Positions 37,939 to 46,007 of a stretch of DNA of 64,000 nt are shown here, piece after piece. The stretch's first letter is position 1, and each line of letters starts with the position of its first letter. The stretch is from Serratia marcescens subsp. marcescens ATCC 13880 (GTDB lineage Bacteria; Pseudomonadota; Gammaproteobacteria; Enterobacterales; Enterobacteriaceae), in the NCBI RefSeq assembly GCF_017299535.1, contig NZ_CP071238.1, positions 2,108,001 through 2,172,000 on the forward strand, written 5' to 3'. Both the position numbers and the translations under genes were made by a program. The notes beneath the pieces were generated by a model. That model ran no database searches, was not told where the DNA came from, and was given only the letters and a program-made list of their open reading frames with translations.

Positions 37939-38583
37939 ATGAGTCTGATGTTGAAGGGTGAAAAGATTGACCGTAACCGCTTTACCGGCGAGAAGATTGA
38001 AAACGGCAGCTTTATGCTGTGCGATTTTTCGGGCGCCGATCTGACCGGTACCGAGTTTATCGGCTGCCAGTTTTACGATCGCGACAGCCGACAGGGCGGC
38101 AATTTCAGCCGCGCGATACTGAAAGACGCCAGCTTCAGAAGCTGCGATTTGTCGATGGCCGACTTCCGCCATGCCAGCGCTCTGGGGGTGGAGATCCGCG
38201 AATGCCGCGCGCAGGGCGCCGATTTTCGCGGCGCCAGCTTTATGAACATGATCACCAGCCGCACCTGGTTTTGCAGCGCCTATATCACCAAAAGCAACCT
38301 GAGCTATGCCAACTTCGCCAAGGTGGTGCTGGAGAAATGCGAGCTGTGGGAAAACCGCTGGCACGGTGCGCAGGTGCTCGGCGCCAGTTTCAGCGGTTCC
38401 GATCTGTCCGGCGGCGAATTCTCCGGTTTCGACTGGCGTGCCGCCGATGTCACCCAGTGTGATTTGAGCAACGCGGAACTGGGCGAGTTGGATTTGCGTA
38501 CCACCGATCTGCAGGGCGTCAAAATGGACAGCCACCAGGCCGCGCAGCTGCTGGAGCGGCTGGGGATCGCAATCATCGGCTAA
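37939..38583 (+). CDS. qnr: Pentapeptide-repeat quinolone-resistance protein (Qnr, SmaQnr-like)
   Basis: A 214-residue right-handed beta-helix of pentapeptide repeats (Ala-Asp-Leu-Thr-Gly, Ala-Asp-Phe-Arg-His, Ser-Asn-Leu-Ser-Tyr, and so on) with the C-terminal dimerisation helix. It closely resembles QnrB throughout (Gly-Glu-Lys-Ile-Asp-Arg-Asn-Arg-Phe-Thr-Gly at the start, Glu-Arg-Leu-Gly-Ile-Ala-Ile-Ile-Gly at the end). Qnr proteins bind DNA gyrase and topoisomerase IV and reduce quinolone action. It is probably the intrinsic chromosomal Serratia gene, since no mobile element flanks it. The LexA box suggests induction by DNA damage. Confidence 0.92.
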   Translation: MSLMLKGEKIDRNRFTGEKIENGSFMLCDFSGADLTGTEFIGCQFYDRDSRQGGNFSRAILKDASFRSCDLSMADFRHASALGVEIRECRAQGADFRGASFMNMITSRTWFCSAYITKSNLSYANFAKVVLEKCELWENRWHGAQVLGASFSGSDLSGGEFSGFDWRAADVTQCDLSNAELGELDLRTTDLQGVKMDSHQAAQLLERLGIAIIG

Positions 38584-38591
38584 GGGAATGG

Positions 38592-38993
38592 CTAACGCGA
38601 CGGTTGGGCAAATAAGCGATTGGAGGCTTTCTCTGCGTCCACGGGAATACGGCGTTGCATTACCGGGATAGTGAAGCGGGGATCCTGTGAGAGGTGGCGA
38701 GCCTGCTCGTTGAGCGGCACGACGGCGATCGCCAGATTGTCGTTGGCCTGCATGACGCCTTCCTGTTCGAACAGGGCGAACACCGGCGTGTCGCGCGCGT
38801 TACCCAATGAGCAAGCCGAAATCCAATAGTGCCCGTCTTGGGCAAATTTGCACTGCGCCGTTTGCGGGCTAATTGCGCTGATTTGTTTGGCAATCAAGGC
38901 ATTCGCGTTTTCCACATAGCTTGGTGGTGCCGGCTGGCAGCCTGCCAAACTGAGCGTCAGTGCAGCTAGCGTCAGTGTTCTTTTGCCCATCAT
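38592..38993 (-). CDS. Putative lipoprotein of unknown function
   Basis: A 133-residue protein with lipobox Ser-Leu-Ala-Gly-Cys near residue 19 and a Pro-rich linker. The mature part has two cysteines (Gln-Cys-Lys, Ala-Cys-Ser) and no domain I recognise. ATG 38993 has AAGG six bases upstream. It is convergent with qnr. Confidence 0.65.
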   Translation of the reverse strand: MMGKRTLTLAALTLSLAGCQPAPPSYVENANALIAKQISAISPQTAQCKFAQDGHYWISACSLGNARDTPVFALFEQEGVMQANDNLAIAVVPLNEQARHLSQDPRFTIPVMQRRIPVDAEKASNRLFAQPSR

Positions 38994-39011
38994 AGCCATC
39001 CTTGAGGTCAT

Positions 39012-39338
39012 TTCCTGTAAAGTAAAATAATTATCCTAACAACGATAATGCACCAGTGTCGAGAACAGATTGATTTATTAAGCTTTTGTTTCTCTTTCAT
39101 GACGATTAAGCGGTTTTCTTCAGTGTTATAGCAGGGAGTGGTTTCGCGTGAAGGGAAGAGCAGAACGCGGAATCGGCGGCTGTTTGCGCGTTCATGATCG
39201 GCCCCGGCGCGGCGAGTCCAATCATTCGTTATTTTTCACCCCGAACGCCGCGCAGATAACCCTGAGCTGGCGGCAGATGCAGGCGGTCCTTTGCGGTAAT
39301 AAATTTATGAGCCATATGAATATAATTTAAAATATATC
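39012..39338. other. Intergenic stretch between lipoprotein and cold-shock genes
   Basis: I see no gene. A short open frame near 39148 lacks a ribosome binding site. The last 40 bases are very A/T-rich and may act as an UP element for the cold-shock promoter. Confidence 0.4.
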
Positions 39339-39551
39339 TTGCTTAAATAATTTAGCTGTGTGTAAATAGCGTCATCGGTTTGTAGTTCAGACCTTATGAA
39401 AGCAGTTTTAGTAAAGCAGTTCTCAGTATTAGCGATATCCCTCAGATACCTCTTCTTCCGCGAATTCTCTTCTCTAGTGCCCCATAAGTTTCCAATAAAA
39501 ACAGACCTCTATCGCCCTATGGCGTCGCAAAAATATAAAGGAAATATCTCT
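39339..39551 (+). promoter_or_regulatory. Cold-shock promoter and cspA-type 5' leader with cold box
   Basis: TTGCTT (39339), a 16-base spacer, then TGTAAA (39361) form a promoter placing the transcript start near 39373. The leader opens with CGGTTTGTAGTTCAGACC then GAAAGCAGT, which closely follows the E. coli cspA cold box region (CGGTTTGACGTACAGACC then AAAGCAGT). The leader is about 180 nt, the length of a cspA thermosensor leader. AAAGGAAATAT precedes the ATG. Confidence 0.7.
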
Positions 39552-39764
39552 ATGACCAATAAAATGACGGGTTTGGTAAAATGGTTTGATGCAGGTAAAG
39601 GCTTTGGCTTTATCACCCCGGCAGACGGTGGAAAAGACGTGTTTGTACACTTCTCCGCTATCCAGAGCAACGATTTCAAAACGCTGGACGAAGGCCAACA
39701 GGTTGAGTTCACTATCGAAAATGGCATGAAGGGGCCTTCTGCCGGCAACGTGGTCGCGTTATAA
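39552..39764 (+). CDS. Cold-shock protein, CspA family
   Basis: A 70-residue OB-fold RNA chaperone. RNP1 is Lys-Gly-Phe-Gly-Phe-Ile and RNP2 is Val-Phe-Val-His-Phe; both are intact. The cspA-type leader suggests true cold induction rather than constitutive CspC/CspE-like expression. The terminator is at 39850. Confidence 0.94.
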   Translation: MTNKMTGLVKWFDAGKGFGFITPADGGKDVFVHFSAIQSNDFKTLDEGQQVEFTIENGMKGPSAGNVVAL

Positions 39765-39849
39765 TTTTCGGCCGAGGTGCAATTTCTTACGACAGCGATG
39801 ATGGTTTAAGCCGGAGCAGTTAAGCAATGAAATCCTCAGCCTGAATAAA

Positions 39850-39874
39850 CTCCGGGTTCGCCCGGAGTCTTTCT
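39850..39874 (+). terminator. Terminator after the cold-shock gene
   Basis: CTCCGGG-TTCG-CCCGGAG followed by TCTTTCT, ending five bases before the tRNA-like element. Confidence 0.88.
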
Positions 39875-39878
39875 CGAT

Positions 39879-39957
39879 ACGTCATTAGCTCAGCAGGAAG
39901 AGCGGCAGCGAAATTATTCGTTGGCGGACTGGGGTTCGATTCCTCGATGACGTTCCA
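39879..39957 (+). tRNA. tRNA-like element with abnormal anticodon arm
   Basis: The element is 79 bases with an encoded CCA end. Acceptor stem ACGTCAT/ATGACGT is perfect. T8-A9 and D stem GCTC/GAGC with loop AGCAGGAA are standard. T stem TGGGG/CCTCG closes loop TTCGATT, the canonical T loop. The discriminator is T. The anticodon arm is wrong: CAGCG/CGTTG encloses 8 bases (AAATTATT), and two more A-T pairs can form, leaving tetraloop ATTA. There are two bases rather than one before this arm and a six-base variable loop. It may be a degraded tRNA, an attachment-site relic, or a tRNA mimic that does not decode. Confidence 0.6.
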
Positions 39958-39975
39958 ATAATTAATGATTATTGG

Positions 39976-40036
39976 CAACAGAAAAATAGATTGCCGCAGA
40001 ATTAATAACGACGCGTTTCAGTCTATTTTTCTGTTG
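39976..40036. repeat. 15-bp perfect inverted repeat downstream of the tRNA-like element
   Basis: CAACAGAAAAATAGA (39976-39990) pairs perfectly with TCTATTTTTCTGTTG (40022-40036), and a G-T and two further pairs extend the stem inward. The loop is about 25-31 bases. It sits 19 bases after the CCA end, within a 210-base stretch that contains no gene and ends in a strong plus-strand terminator. Confidence 0.8.
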
Positions 40037-40134
40037 TGAAAAAGTCGCGCTTAGGCTGCGTAATGTTGGAGTGTGGGATGGACGCTTACGCCATAACATG
40101 ACAGCCGGGAAAGTCACCGGCACACGATTAATAG

Positions 40135-40158
40135 CCCCGGCCTTGGCCGGGGTTTTTT
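40135..40158 (+). terminator. Strong plus-strand terminator with no protein gene before it
   Basis: CCCCGGCC-TT-GGCCGGGG followed by TTTTTT. The gene to the right is on the minus strand, so this terminates a transcript coming through 39880-40135. That implies a transcribed non-coding RNA there. Confidence 0.88.
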
Positions 40159-40170
40159 ATGCCCGCGATC

Positions 40171-40848
40171 TTAACGCTGCGAGTCCAGCAGTTCGTTGTT
40201 TTTCACCACGTCCTGCGCCTTGAGGTAGCTCTCGATCAGCAACTGATAGGCTGGGAAGATTTTGGTGTAAACCTCGGCCCATTGCTGAGCGTCGGCGCGG
40301 TTCCAGCTGCCCTGCAGCTCCGAGGCCACGCCGGCGGTGTCGATCGGCACCACGCCGGCCTGCACCACGCGCGCCAGGGTGATTTCCTGCGCCATTTTTG
40401 AGTAGGTGCCGGAGGCGTCGATCACCGCGAAAACTTTATAGCCTTCGGCCACTGCGCTGATGGACGGGAAGGCCATGCAGACGCTGGTGATGGTGCCGGC
40501 GATGATCAGGGTCTTGCGGCCGGTGGCCTTGACCGCCGCCACAAAGTCCGGGTTGTCCCAGGCGTTGATTTCCCCTTTACGGGCGACGTATTGCGCGTGC
40601 GGCGCATTCTGGTGAATTTCCGGGATCAGCGGGCCGTTGGGGCCCTGCGGCACCGAGGCGGTGGTGATCACCGGCAGTTTGCTGAGGGTGGCGATGCTGG
40701 CCAGGGCGGCGGCGCGGGCGCGCAGTTCGGTCATCGGCATATCGGCGACGGTCTGGAACAGGCCGCTCTGGTGGTCAATCAGGAGCATGACTGCGTCATT
40801 AGCATCAATAACAGGACGCTGGCCGTTGAAGTTGGCTGGAGTGCTCAT
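40171..40848 (-). CDS. Isochorismatase-family cysteine hydrolase (YcaC-like)
   Basis: A 225-residue alpha/beta hydrolase of the cysteine type. The catalytic Asp is in Leu-Leu-Ile-Asp-His-Gln, the Lys in Ala-Arg-Lys-Gly-Glu-Ile-Asn-Ala-Trp, and the Cys in Ile-Thr-Ser-Val-Cys-Met. Relatives hydrolyse amides or isochorismate; the substrate is unknown. AAGGAAAACACC precedes ATG 40848. Confidence 0.87.
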   Translation of the reverse strand: MSTPANFNGQRPVIDANDAVMLLIDHQSGLFQTVADMPMTELRARAAALASIATLSKLPVITTASVPQGPNGPLIPEIHQNAPHAQYVARKGEINAWDNPDFVAAVKATGRKTLIIAGTITSVCMAFPSISAVAEGYKVFAVIDASGTYSKMAQEITLARVVQAGVVPIDTAGVASELQGSWNRADAQQWAEVYTKIFPAYQLLIESYLKAQDVVKNNELLDSQR

Positions 40849-41101
40849 GGTGTTTTCCTTTTCTCGTCGTGAGGTCAGTAGGTATCTTCTTTGATTGATA
40901 AGGCTGAAACTCAGCACTTGCTTACAGTGTAGGGCCGAGAGAGAAATCCGGTAGAGCCTGAAGTCGGGATACATCGTTCCATAAATGGAACGACACTGCA
41001 GCAGGCGAGGGGGCCGGCGCTGGGCTAAACTTAAGGTGCATGAGAAACATGCGGCAAGGAGCGCCATCCTGTTTACGGATCTGACGAGGAGGGCCGACAT
41101 C

Positions 41102-41530
41102 ATGGCTTATCGGCATATCGTTGTCGCCACGGATCTCAGCGAAGACGCCGAGTTCCTGCTGGGCAAGGGCGCCAGACTGGCCGCCGCGCTCAATGCCAAA
41201 CTTTCCCTGATCTATATCGACATTCATCGCGCCGGTTATTACGTCGATCTGGGCGTGGGAGATTACAACTACACCGATCGCACATTTTCGGAGCGGGTGA
41301 AGAATATGCTCAATGCGATCAAAGGGCAGTCGTCCTATCCGGTCGAAGAGGTGATCGTCAGCCGCGGCGCGTTGACGGAAGAGTTGAACCGGGTGGCGAA
41401 GGAAAAAGGGTTCGACCTGGTGATCTTCGGCCACCACCACGATGTCTGGAGCCGGCTGGTTTCTTCGGCGCGCCAGGCGATCAACGAACTGAAGGTCGAT
41501 CTGCTGGTTGTCCCCATCGAGAAAAAATAG
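41102..41530 (+). CDS. Universal stress protein, UspA/UspC-like
   Basis: A 142-residue single Usp domain. It begins [13 protein letters not shown] like UspA and has [16 protein letters not shown] near the C-terminus, the UspA pattern rather than the ATP-binding UspF pattern. The likely role is growth-arrest and stress survival. Confidence 0.87.
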   Translation: MAYRHIVVATDLSEDAEFLLGKGARLAAALNAKLSLIYIDIHRAGYYVDLGVGDYNYTDRTFSERVKNMLNAIKGQSSYPVEEVIVSRGALTEELNRVAKEKGFDLVIFGHHHDVWSRLVSSARQAINELKVDLLVVPIEKK

Positions 41531-41845
41531 TCGCGGCCGCCTGCGGGCGGCTGCCGTTTTCCATTCGCATCGCTTTTCTCTGGGTGAAGATAACCGCATA
41601 CCTGCAATAATCCCGCTTGCTGACAATCCGCCCGAAAAATAGTGACTGACCGCAATTTTATTTTCTCCATCAATATGTTGGCCAAAATCCGATAAAGGTT
41701 AATCCAGCGCATTGAAATCACTGCCATACCTCATTTGGGTTAATAAACCGCACGTTTTGACTGGCTCTCCGCGGAGGGGCGCCTTATTCTCGGGGTAATG
41801 AGATTTGTATGACTTATATAAATACGTTCACATGGAGGAGGTCTC
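41531..41845. other. Intergenic region between usp and budC
   Basis: A GCCGCC-TGCG-GGCGGC hairpin just after the usp stop, with CCGTTTT behind it, may terminate usp. The remainder is moderately A/T-rich and should hold the budC promoter; I cannot assign a specific operator. GGAGGAGG lies before the budC ATG. Confidence 0.4.
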
Positions 41846-42601
41846 ATGCGTTTTGACAATAAAGTCGTGGTTATCACCGGTGCAGGCAATGGCATGGGGG
41901 AAGCGGCGGCGCGGCGTTTCTCAGCCGAGGGCGCGATCGTGGTGCTGGCCGACTGGGCCAAGGAAGCGGTAGACAAGGTCGCCGCTTCGCTGCCGAAGGG
42001 CCGAGCGATGGCGGTGCATATCGATGTGTCCGATCACGTCGCGGTTGAAAAAATGATGAACGAGGTGGCGGAAAAACTGGGCCGCATCGACGTCTTGCTG
42101 AACAATGCCGGCGTGCATGTGGCGGGCAGCGTGCTGGAAACCAGCATCGACGACTGGCGTCGCATCGCCGGGGTTGATATTGACGGCGTGGTGTTCTGCT
42201 CCAAATTCGCCTTGCCGCACCTGCTGAAGACCAAAGGCTGCATCGTTAATACCGCGTCGGTGTCCGGCCTGGGCGGCGACTGGGGCGCGGCCTATTACTG
42301 CGCGGCGAAAGGCGCGGTGGTCAACCTGACGCGCGCCATGGCGCTCGATCACGGCGGTGACGGCGTGCGCATCAACTCGGTCTGCCCGAGCCTGGTCAAA
42401 ACCAACATGACCAACGGCTGGCCGCAGGAGATCCGCGACAAGTTCAATGAGCGCATCGCGCTGGGGCGTGCGGCAGAGCCGGAAGAGGTGGCGGCGGTGA
42501 TGGCGTTCCTGGCCAGCGACGACGCCAGCTTTATCAATGGCGCCAACATTCCGGTCGATGGCGGGGCGACCGCCTCGGACGGCCAACCGAAGATCGTCTA
42601 A
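41846..42601 (+). CDS. budC: meso-2,3-butanediol dehydrogenase / acetoin reductase (BudC-like)
   Basis: A 251-residue NAD-dependent short-chain dehydrogenase: Thr-Gly-Ala-Gly-Asn-Gly-Met-Gly at the nucleotide site, Asn-Asn-Ala-Gly-Val, catalytic Ser in Thr-Ala-Ser-Val-Ser, and Tyr-x-x-x-Lys in Tyr-Cys-Ala-Ala-Lys. Overall it reads like the S. marcescens butanediol dehydrogenase, which reduces acetoin at the last step of butanediol fermentation. budA and budB are not in the window. The name rests on recognition, so a related SDR specificity remains possible. Confidence 0.8.
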   Translation: MRFDNKVVVITGAGNGMGEAAARRFSAEGAIVVLADWAKEAVDKVAASLPKGRAMAVHIDVSDHVAVEKMMNEVAEKLGRIDVLLNNAGVHVAGSVLETSIDDWRRIAGVDIDGVVFCSKFALPHLLKTKGCIVNTASVSGLGGDWGAAYYCAAKGAVVNLTRAMALDHGGDGVRINSVCPSLVKTNMTNGWPQEIRDKFNERIALGRAAEPEEVAAVMAFLASDDASFINGANIPVDGGATASDGQPKIV

Positions 42602-42611
42602 GCGTTAACGC

Positions 42612-42647
42612 ACAGGCCCGGCCAGGATGACCGGGCCTGTTGTTTTT
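42612..42647. terminator. Terminator between budC and puuB
   Basis: ACAGGCCCGG-CCAGGATGA-CCGGGCCTGT followed by TGTTTTT. It lies between convergent genes. Confidence 0.85.
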
Positions 42648-43926
42648 AGACGCCGATGCGGTCGCGCAGCGTGTAGTAGGCCGCGCCGATGGCGGTGAAC
42701 GGGATCTGCAGATTGCGTCCGCCGAAGAACGGCAGGTGCGGCAGCTTAGCGAAGGCGTCGAAGCGTTCGGCGTCGCCGCGCATCAGCTCGGCGATCAGCT
42801 TGCCCGCCAGATGGGTGCAGGTCACGCCGTGGCCGCTGTACCCCTGCATGTAGTACACGTTATTCTCCAGCCGGCCGAACTGCGGCATGCGCGACAGCGT
42901 CAGCAGGAAGTTGCCGGTCCAACGATAGTCGATACGCACCCCTTTCAGCTGCGGGAAGGTCTTCAGCAGCTTCGGCCGGATCAGGTTGTCGATGTCGTCC
43001 GGATCGCGCGCGCCGTACACCACGCCGCCGCCGTACAGCAGACGATGATCGGCGGTGATGCGGTAGTAATCCAGCAGGTAGTTGCAGTCCTCCACGCAGT
43101 AGTTCTGCGGGATCAGCGCCTGCGCGATCTCCGGCGCCAGCGGTTCAGTGGTCACCACCTGAGTGCCGCACGGCATGCTGCGCTTGGCCAGCCGCGGCTC
43201 CAGCTTATCGCCCAGATAGGCGTTGCCGGCGACGATGACGAAACGCGCCTTCACCTGGCCATTGGCGGTGCTGATGAGCGCCGGTTCGCCGTGGCGAATG
43301 TTCGTCACCGCCGATTGCTCGAAGATGCGCCCGCCCTGCAGGCGGATCGCCTCGGCCTCGCCCAGCGCCAGATTAAGCGGATGGATGTGACCGCCGCTGT
43401 GATCGAGCAGCGCGCCGACGTAGCGATCGCTGGCGACCTCCTGGCGCACCCGATCCGCATCGAGCAGCTCGAGCTGGGTATTGCCGTAGCGCTCCCAGTT
43501 GCGCTTTTGCTCGATCAGCGCATGAAACTGCTTGTTGTTCAGGGCGGCGAAGATGCCGCCGGGACGGTAGTCGCAGTCGATAGCGTAGCGGCTGATGCGG
43601 CTGCGAATGATCTCCGCGCCTTCGAACATCATGCTGCCGAGCAGGCGGGCGCTTTCCGCGCCATAACGCTCTTCAATCACATCGATGTCGCGGCTGTAAG
43701 AGTTGACCAACTGGCCGCCGTTGCGGCCGCTGGCGCCGAAACCGATGCGCGCCGCTTCCAGCACCACTACGTCGTAACCGGCTTCCACCAGGAACAGCGC
43801 GGAGGAGAGGCCGGTATAACCGCCGCCGATCACGCAGACGTCGCATTCGATCGATTCATTCAGTTGCGGATAGGGCTGATGTGCGTTGGCCGTGGCCGCA
43901 TAATAGCTTTTTACGTGTTCAGTCAT
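42646..43926 (-). CDS. puuB: Gamma-glutamylputrescine oxidase
   Basis: A 426-residue FAD enzyme of the DAO/GlpD fold with Val-Ile-Gly-Gly-Gly-Tyr-Thr-Gly-Leu at the dinucleotide site and Gly-Ala-Ser-Gly-Arg-Asn-Gly-Gly-Gln. It oxidises gamma-glutamylputrescine to the aminobutyraldehyde in the Puu pathway. It lies 11 bases after puuC. Confidence 0.93.
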   Translation of the reverse strand: MTEHVKSYYAATANAHQPYPQLNESIECDVCVIGGGYTGLSSALFLVEAGYDVVVLEAARIGFGASGRNGGQLVNSYSRDIDVIEERYGAESARLLGSMMFEGAEIIRSRISRYAIDCDYRPGGIFAALNNKQFHALIEQKRNWERYGNTQLELLDADRVRQEVASDRYVGALLDHSGGHIHPLNLALGEAEAIRLQGGRIFEQSAVTNIRHGEPALISTANGQVKARFVIVAGNAYLGDKLEPRLAKRSMPCGTQVVTTEPLAPEIAQALIPQNYCVEDCNYLLDYYRITADHRLLYGGGVVYGARDPDDIDNLIRPKLLKTFPQLKGVRIDYRWTGNFLLTLSRMPQFGRLENNVYYMQGYSGHGVTCTHLAGKLIAELMRGDAERFDAFAKLPHLPFFGGRNLQIPFTAIGAAYYTLRDRIGV

Positions 43927-43937
43927 GATATAAGCCC

Positions 43938-45434
43938 TTATTCCAGCGAGATCCAGGTGGTTTTCAATTCGGTGAATTTGTCCAGCGCATGCAGCGATTT
44001 GTCGCGGCCGTTGCCGCTCTGCTTGTAGCCGCCGAACGGCACGGTCATATCGCCGTCGTTGTAGTTGTTGACGAACACCGTGCCGGCCTTCAGTTGGCGC
44101 GCCATGCGGTGCGCGCGCGCCAGATCGCGGGTCCAGACCGCGGCGCCGAGGCCGTAGTCGCTGTCGTTGGCCAGCTGCAGCGCCTGTTGCTCGTCGTCGA
44201 AGGTGGTCACCGCCAACACCGGGCCGAAGATTTCATCGCGCGCCACGCTCATGGCATTGTCCACCTGGGTGAGGATGGTCGGCCCCAGATAGCCGGCGTG
44301 GTCGCCCTGCGGATGGTCGCGCCCGTCGAGGAATAGCGCGGCGCCCTGGCTCAGCCCCCGATCGATATAGCCGGCCACTTTCTCGCAGTGGCCGCTGTCG
44401 ATCAGCGTGCCCATCACCGTGTCGGGATCGAGCGGATCGCCGGGCATGAAGGTCGCCGCGTGTTTGCGCAGCGCCTGCAGGAACGCTTGCTCAATGCTCG
44501 CTTCGACCAGCAGGCGAGTGCCGGCGATGCATACCTGCCCCTGATTATAGAAGATGCCGGCGGCGGCGCAGCGGGCGGCCTGATCCAGATCCGGGCAGTC
44601 GGCGAAGACGATGTTGGCGCTTTTGCCGCCGGCCTCCAGCCAGACGCGCTTCATGTTCGATTCGCCGGCGTAAATCATCAGCTGTTTCGCCACCAGCGTA
44701 GAGCCGGTAAAGGTGAGGGCGTCGACGTCGCGGTGCAGCGCCAGCGCCTTGCCGGCGTCGTGGCCATAGCCGGGCACCACGTTCAGCACGCCGTCCGGCA
44801 GCCCGGCCTGTTGCGCCAATTTGCCGAGCAGGATGGCGCTCAGCGGCGACTTTTCGGAGGGTTTGAGCACCACGCTGTTGCCGGCGGCCAGCGCCGGGCC
44901 GAGCTTCCAGCAGGCCAGCAGCAGCGGGAAGTTCCAGGGTACGATGGCGCCGACCACGCCGATCGGCTCGCGCTCGATCAGCGCCAGCGCCTCGCGACCG
45001 GTGGGGGCGATTTCGCCGTACACCTTATCGATCGCTTCGGCGTACCAGCGGATGCAGCGGATGGCGCCCGGCACGTCGTCGCGCAGGCTGTGACGAATCG
45101 GTTTGCCGGTGTCCAGCGTTTCCAGCAGAGCCAGCTCTTCATGATGCTGTTCCATCAGATCGGCGAAGCGCAGCAGCGTGGTTTTGCGCTGCGCCGGGGC
45201 GGCCTGGGCCCAGTCGCCGCGTTCAAAGGCGGCGCGCGCCGCGCTGACCGCCCGATCGATGTCGGCGGCTTCGCCGCGCGCGACCTGCGCCAGCTCACGG
45301 CGACCGGCGGGATCTTCGGCGGCGAAACGTTTCCCCGCGGCGGCCGGCTGGTAGCGGCCGTCGATAAACAGCTGGTGCTCAATCTTCAGGGTCTGCGCCC
45401 GTTGTTGCCAATACTGCAAATGGTGAAAGTTCAT
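43938..45434 (-). CDS. puuC: Gamma-glutamyl-gamma-aminobutyraldehyde dehydrogenase
   Basis: A 498-residue aldehyde dehydrogenase. The catalytic Glu is in Leu-Glu-Ala-Gly-Gly-Lys-Ser and the Cys in Gln-Gly-Gln-Val-Cys-Ile-Ala-Gly-Thr-Arg; Pro-Trp-Asn-Phe-Pro is the NAD motif. It converts the aldehyde to gamma-glutamyl-GABA. It sits between puuR and puuB in one transcription unit. Confidence 0.94.
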   Translation of the reverse strand: MNFHHLQYWQQRAQTLKIEHQLFIDGRYQPAAAGKRFAAEDPAGRRELAQVARGEAADIDRAVSAARAAFERGDWAQAAPAQRKTTLLRFADLMEQHHEELALLETLDTGKPIRHSLRDDVPGAIRCIRWYAEAIDKVYGEIAPTGREALALIEREPIGVVGAIVPWNFPLLLACWKLGPALAAGNSVVLKPSEKSPLSAILLGKLAQQAGLPDGVLNVVPGYGHDAGKALALHRDVDALTFTGSTLVAKQLMIYAGESNMKRVWLEAGGKSANIVFADCPDLDQAARCAAAGIFYNQGQVCIAGTRLLVEASIEQAFLQALRKHAATFMPGDPLDPDTVMGTLIDSGHCEKVAGYIDRGLSQGAALFLDGRDHPQGDHAGYLGPTILTQVDNAMSVARDEIFGPVLAVTTFDDEQQALQLANDSDYGLGAAVWTRDLARAHRMARQLKAGTVFVNNYNDGDMTVPFGGYKQSGNGRDKSLHALDKFTELKTTWISLE

Positions 45435-45449
45435 GCCTGGCTCCGTTGA

Positions 45450-46007
45450 TCAGAATGTCGTCGGCGTATGGGCGCTGATAATCCGGCAAATGCGCGCCGA
45501 CGTGTTGCTGAAACTGTGGGGAATACCGGTATTGATGGCGTAGCTCTGCCCGGCCAGCAGGTGATAGCTCTGGCCATTGACCTGCAGCACCACTTCGCCT
45601 TCCAGCAGCGTGCCGATCTCTTCCCCTTGGTGTTTGATGCGCTCGCCGGTGGTGGTGCCCGGTTCGTAGGTCTCGATCATCATCGCCAGCGTGCGGTTCG
45701 GGTCGCCGTTGTGGATCAGCTTCATCGAAACGCCCTGGCTGCCGATTTCGATCAGGTCGTCGCTGTCTATCACGATCTGCGGCTCAGCCGGTTTTTCCGG
45801 CTCGGCGAAAAACGCCGACAGCGACAGACCGTACACCGTCAGCAGCTTTTGCAGCGTGCTGATGGCCGGGCTGACCTTGTCTTGCTCGATAGTACTGATG
45901 GCGCTGTGGGTTAACCCAGACAGTTCGGCGACCCGGCGCTGCGACAACCCTAATTGTTGACGGATCTGCGACAGACGTTTTCCCGGTGCCAAGCTGACGT
46001 CGCTCAT
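45450..46007 (-). CDS. puuR: Puu operon repressor PuuR
   Basis: A 185-residue regulator: Xre-type helix-turn-helix (Leu-Ser-Gln-Arg-Arg-Val-Ala-Glu-Leu-Ser-Gly-Leu-Thr) followed by a cupin sensing domain. In E. coli it is released by putrescine. Its start overlaps the puuD stop by 4 bases. Confidence 0.93.
   Translation of the reverse strand: MSDVSLAPGKRLSQIRQQLGLSQRRVAELSGLTHSAISTIEQDKVSPAISTLQKLLTVYGLSLSAFFAEPEKPAEPQIVIDSDDLIEIGSQGVSMKLIHNGDPNRTLAMMIETYEPGTTTGERIKHQGEEIGTLLEGEVVLQVNGQSYHLLAGQSYAINTGIPHSFSNTSARICRIISAHTPTTF

Noticed and set aside
37939..38583. qnr as a recently acquired mobile resistance gene
   Set aside because: No insertion sequence, integron or plasmid features flank it; S. 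marcescens is known to carry a chromosomal qnr.
39148..39330. 60-codon frame before the cold-shock gene
   Set aside because: No ribosome binding site and composition unlike protein.
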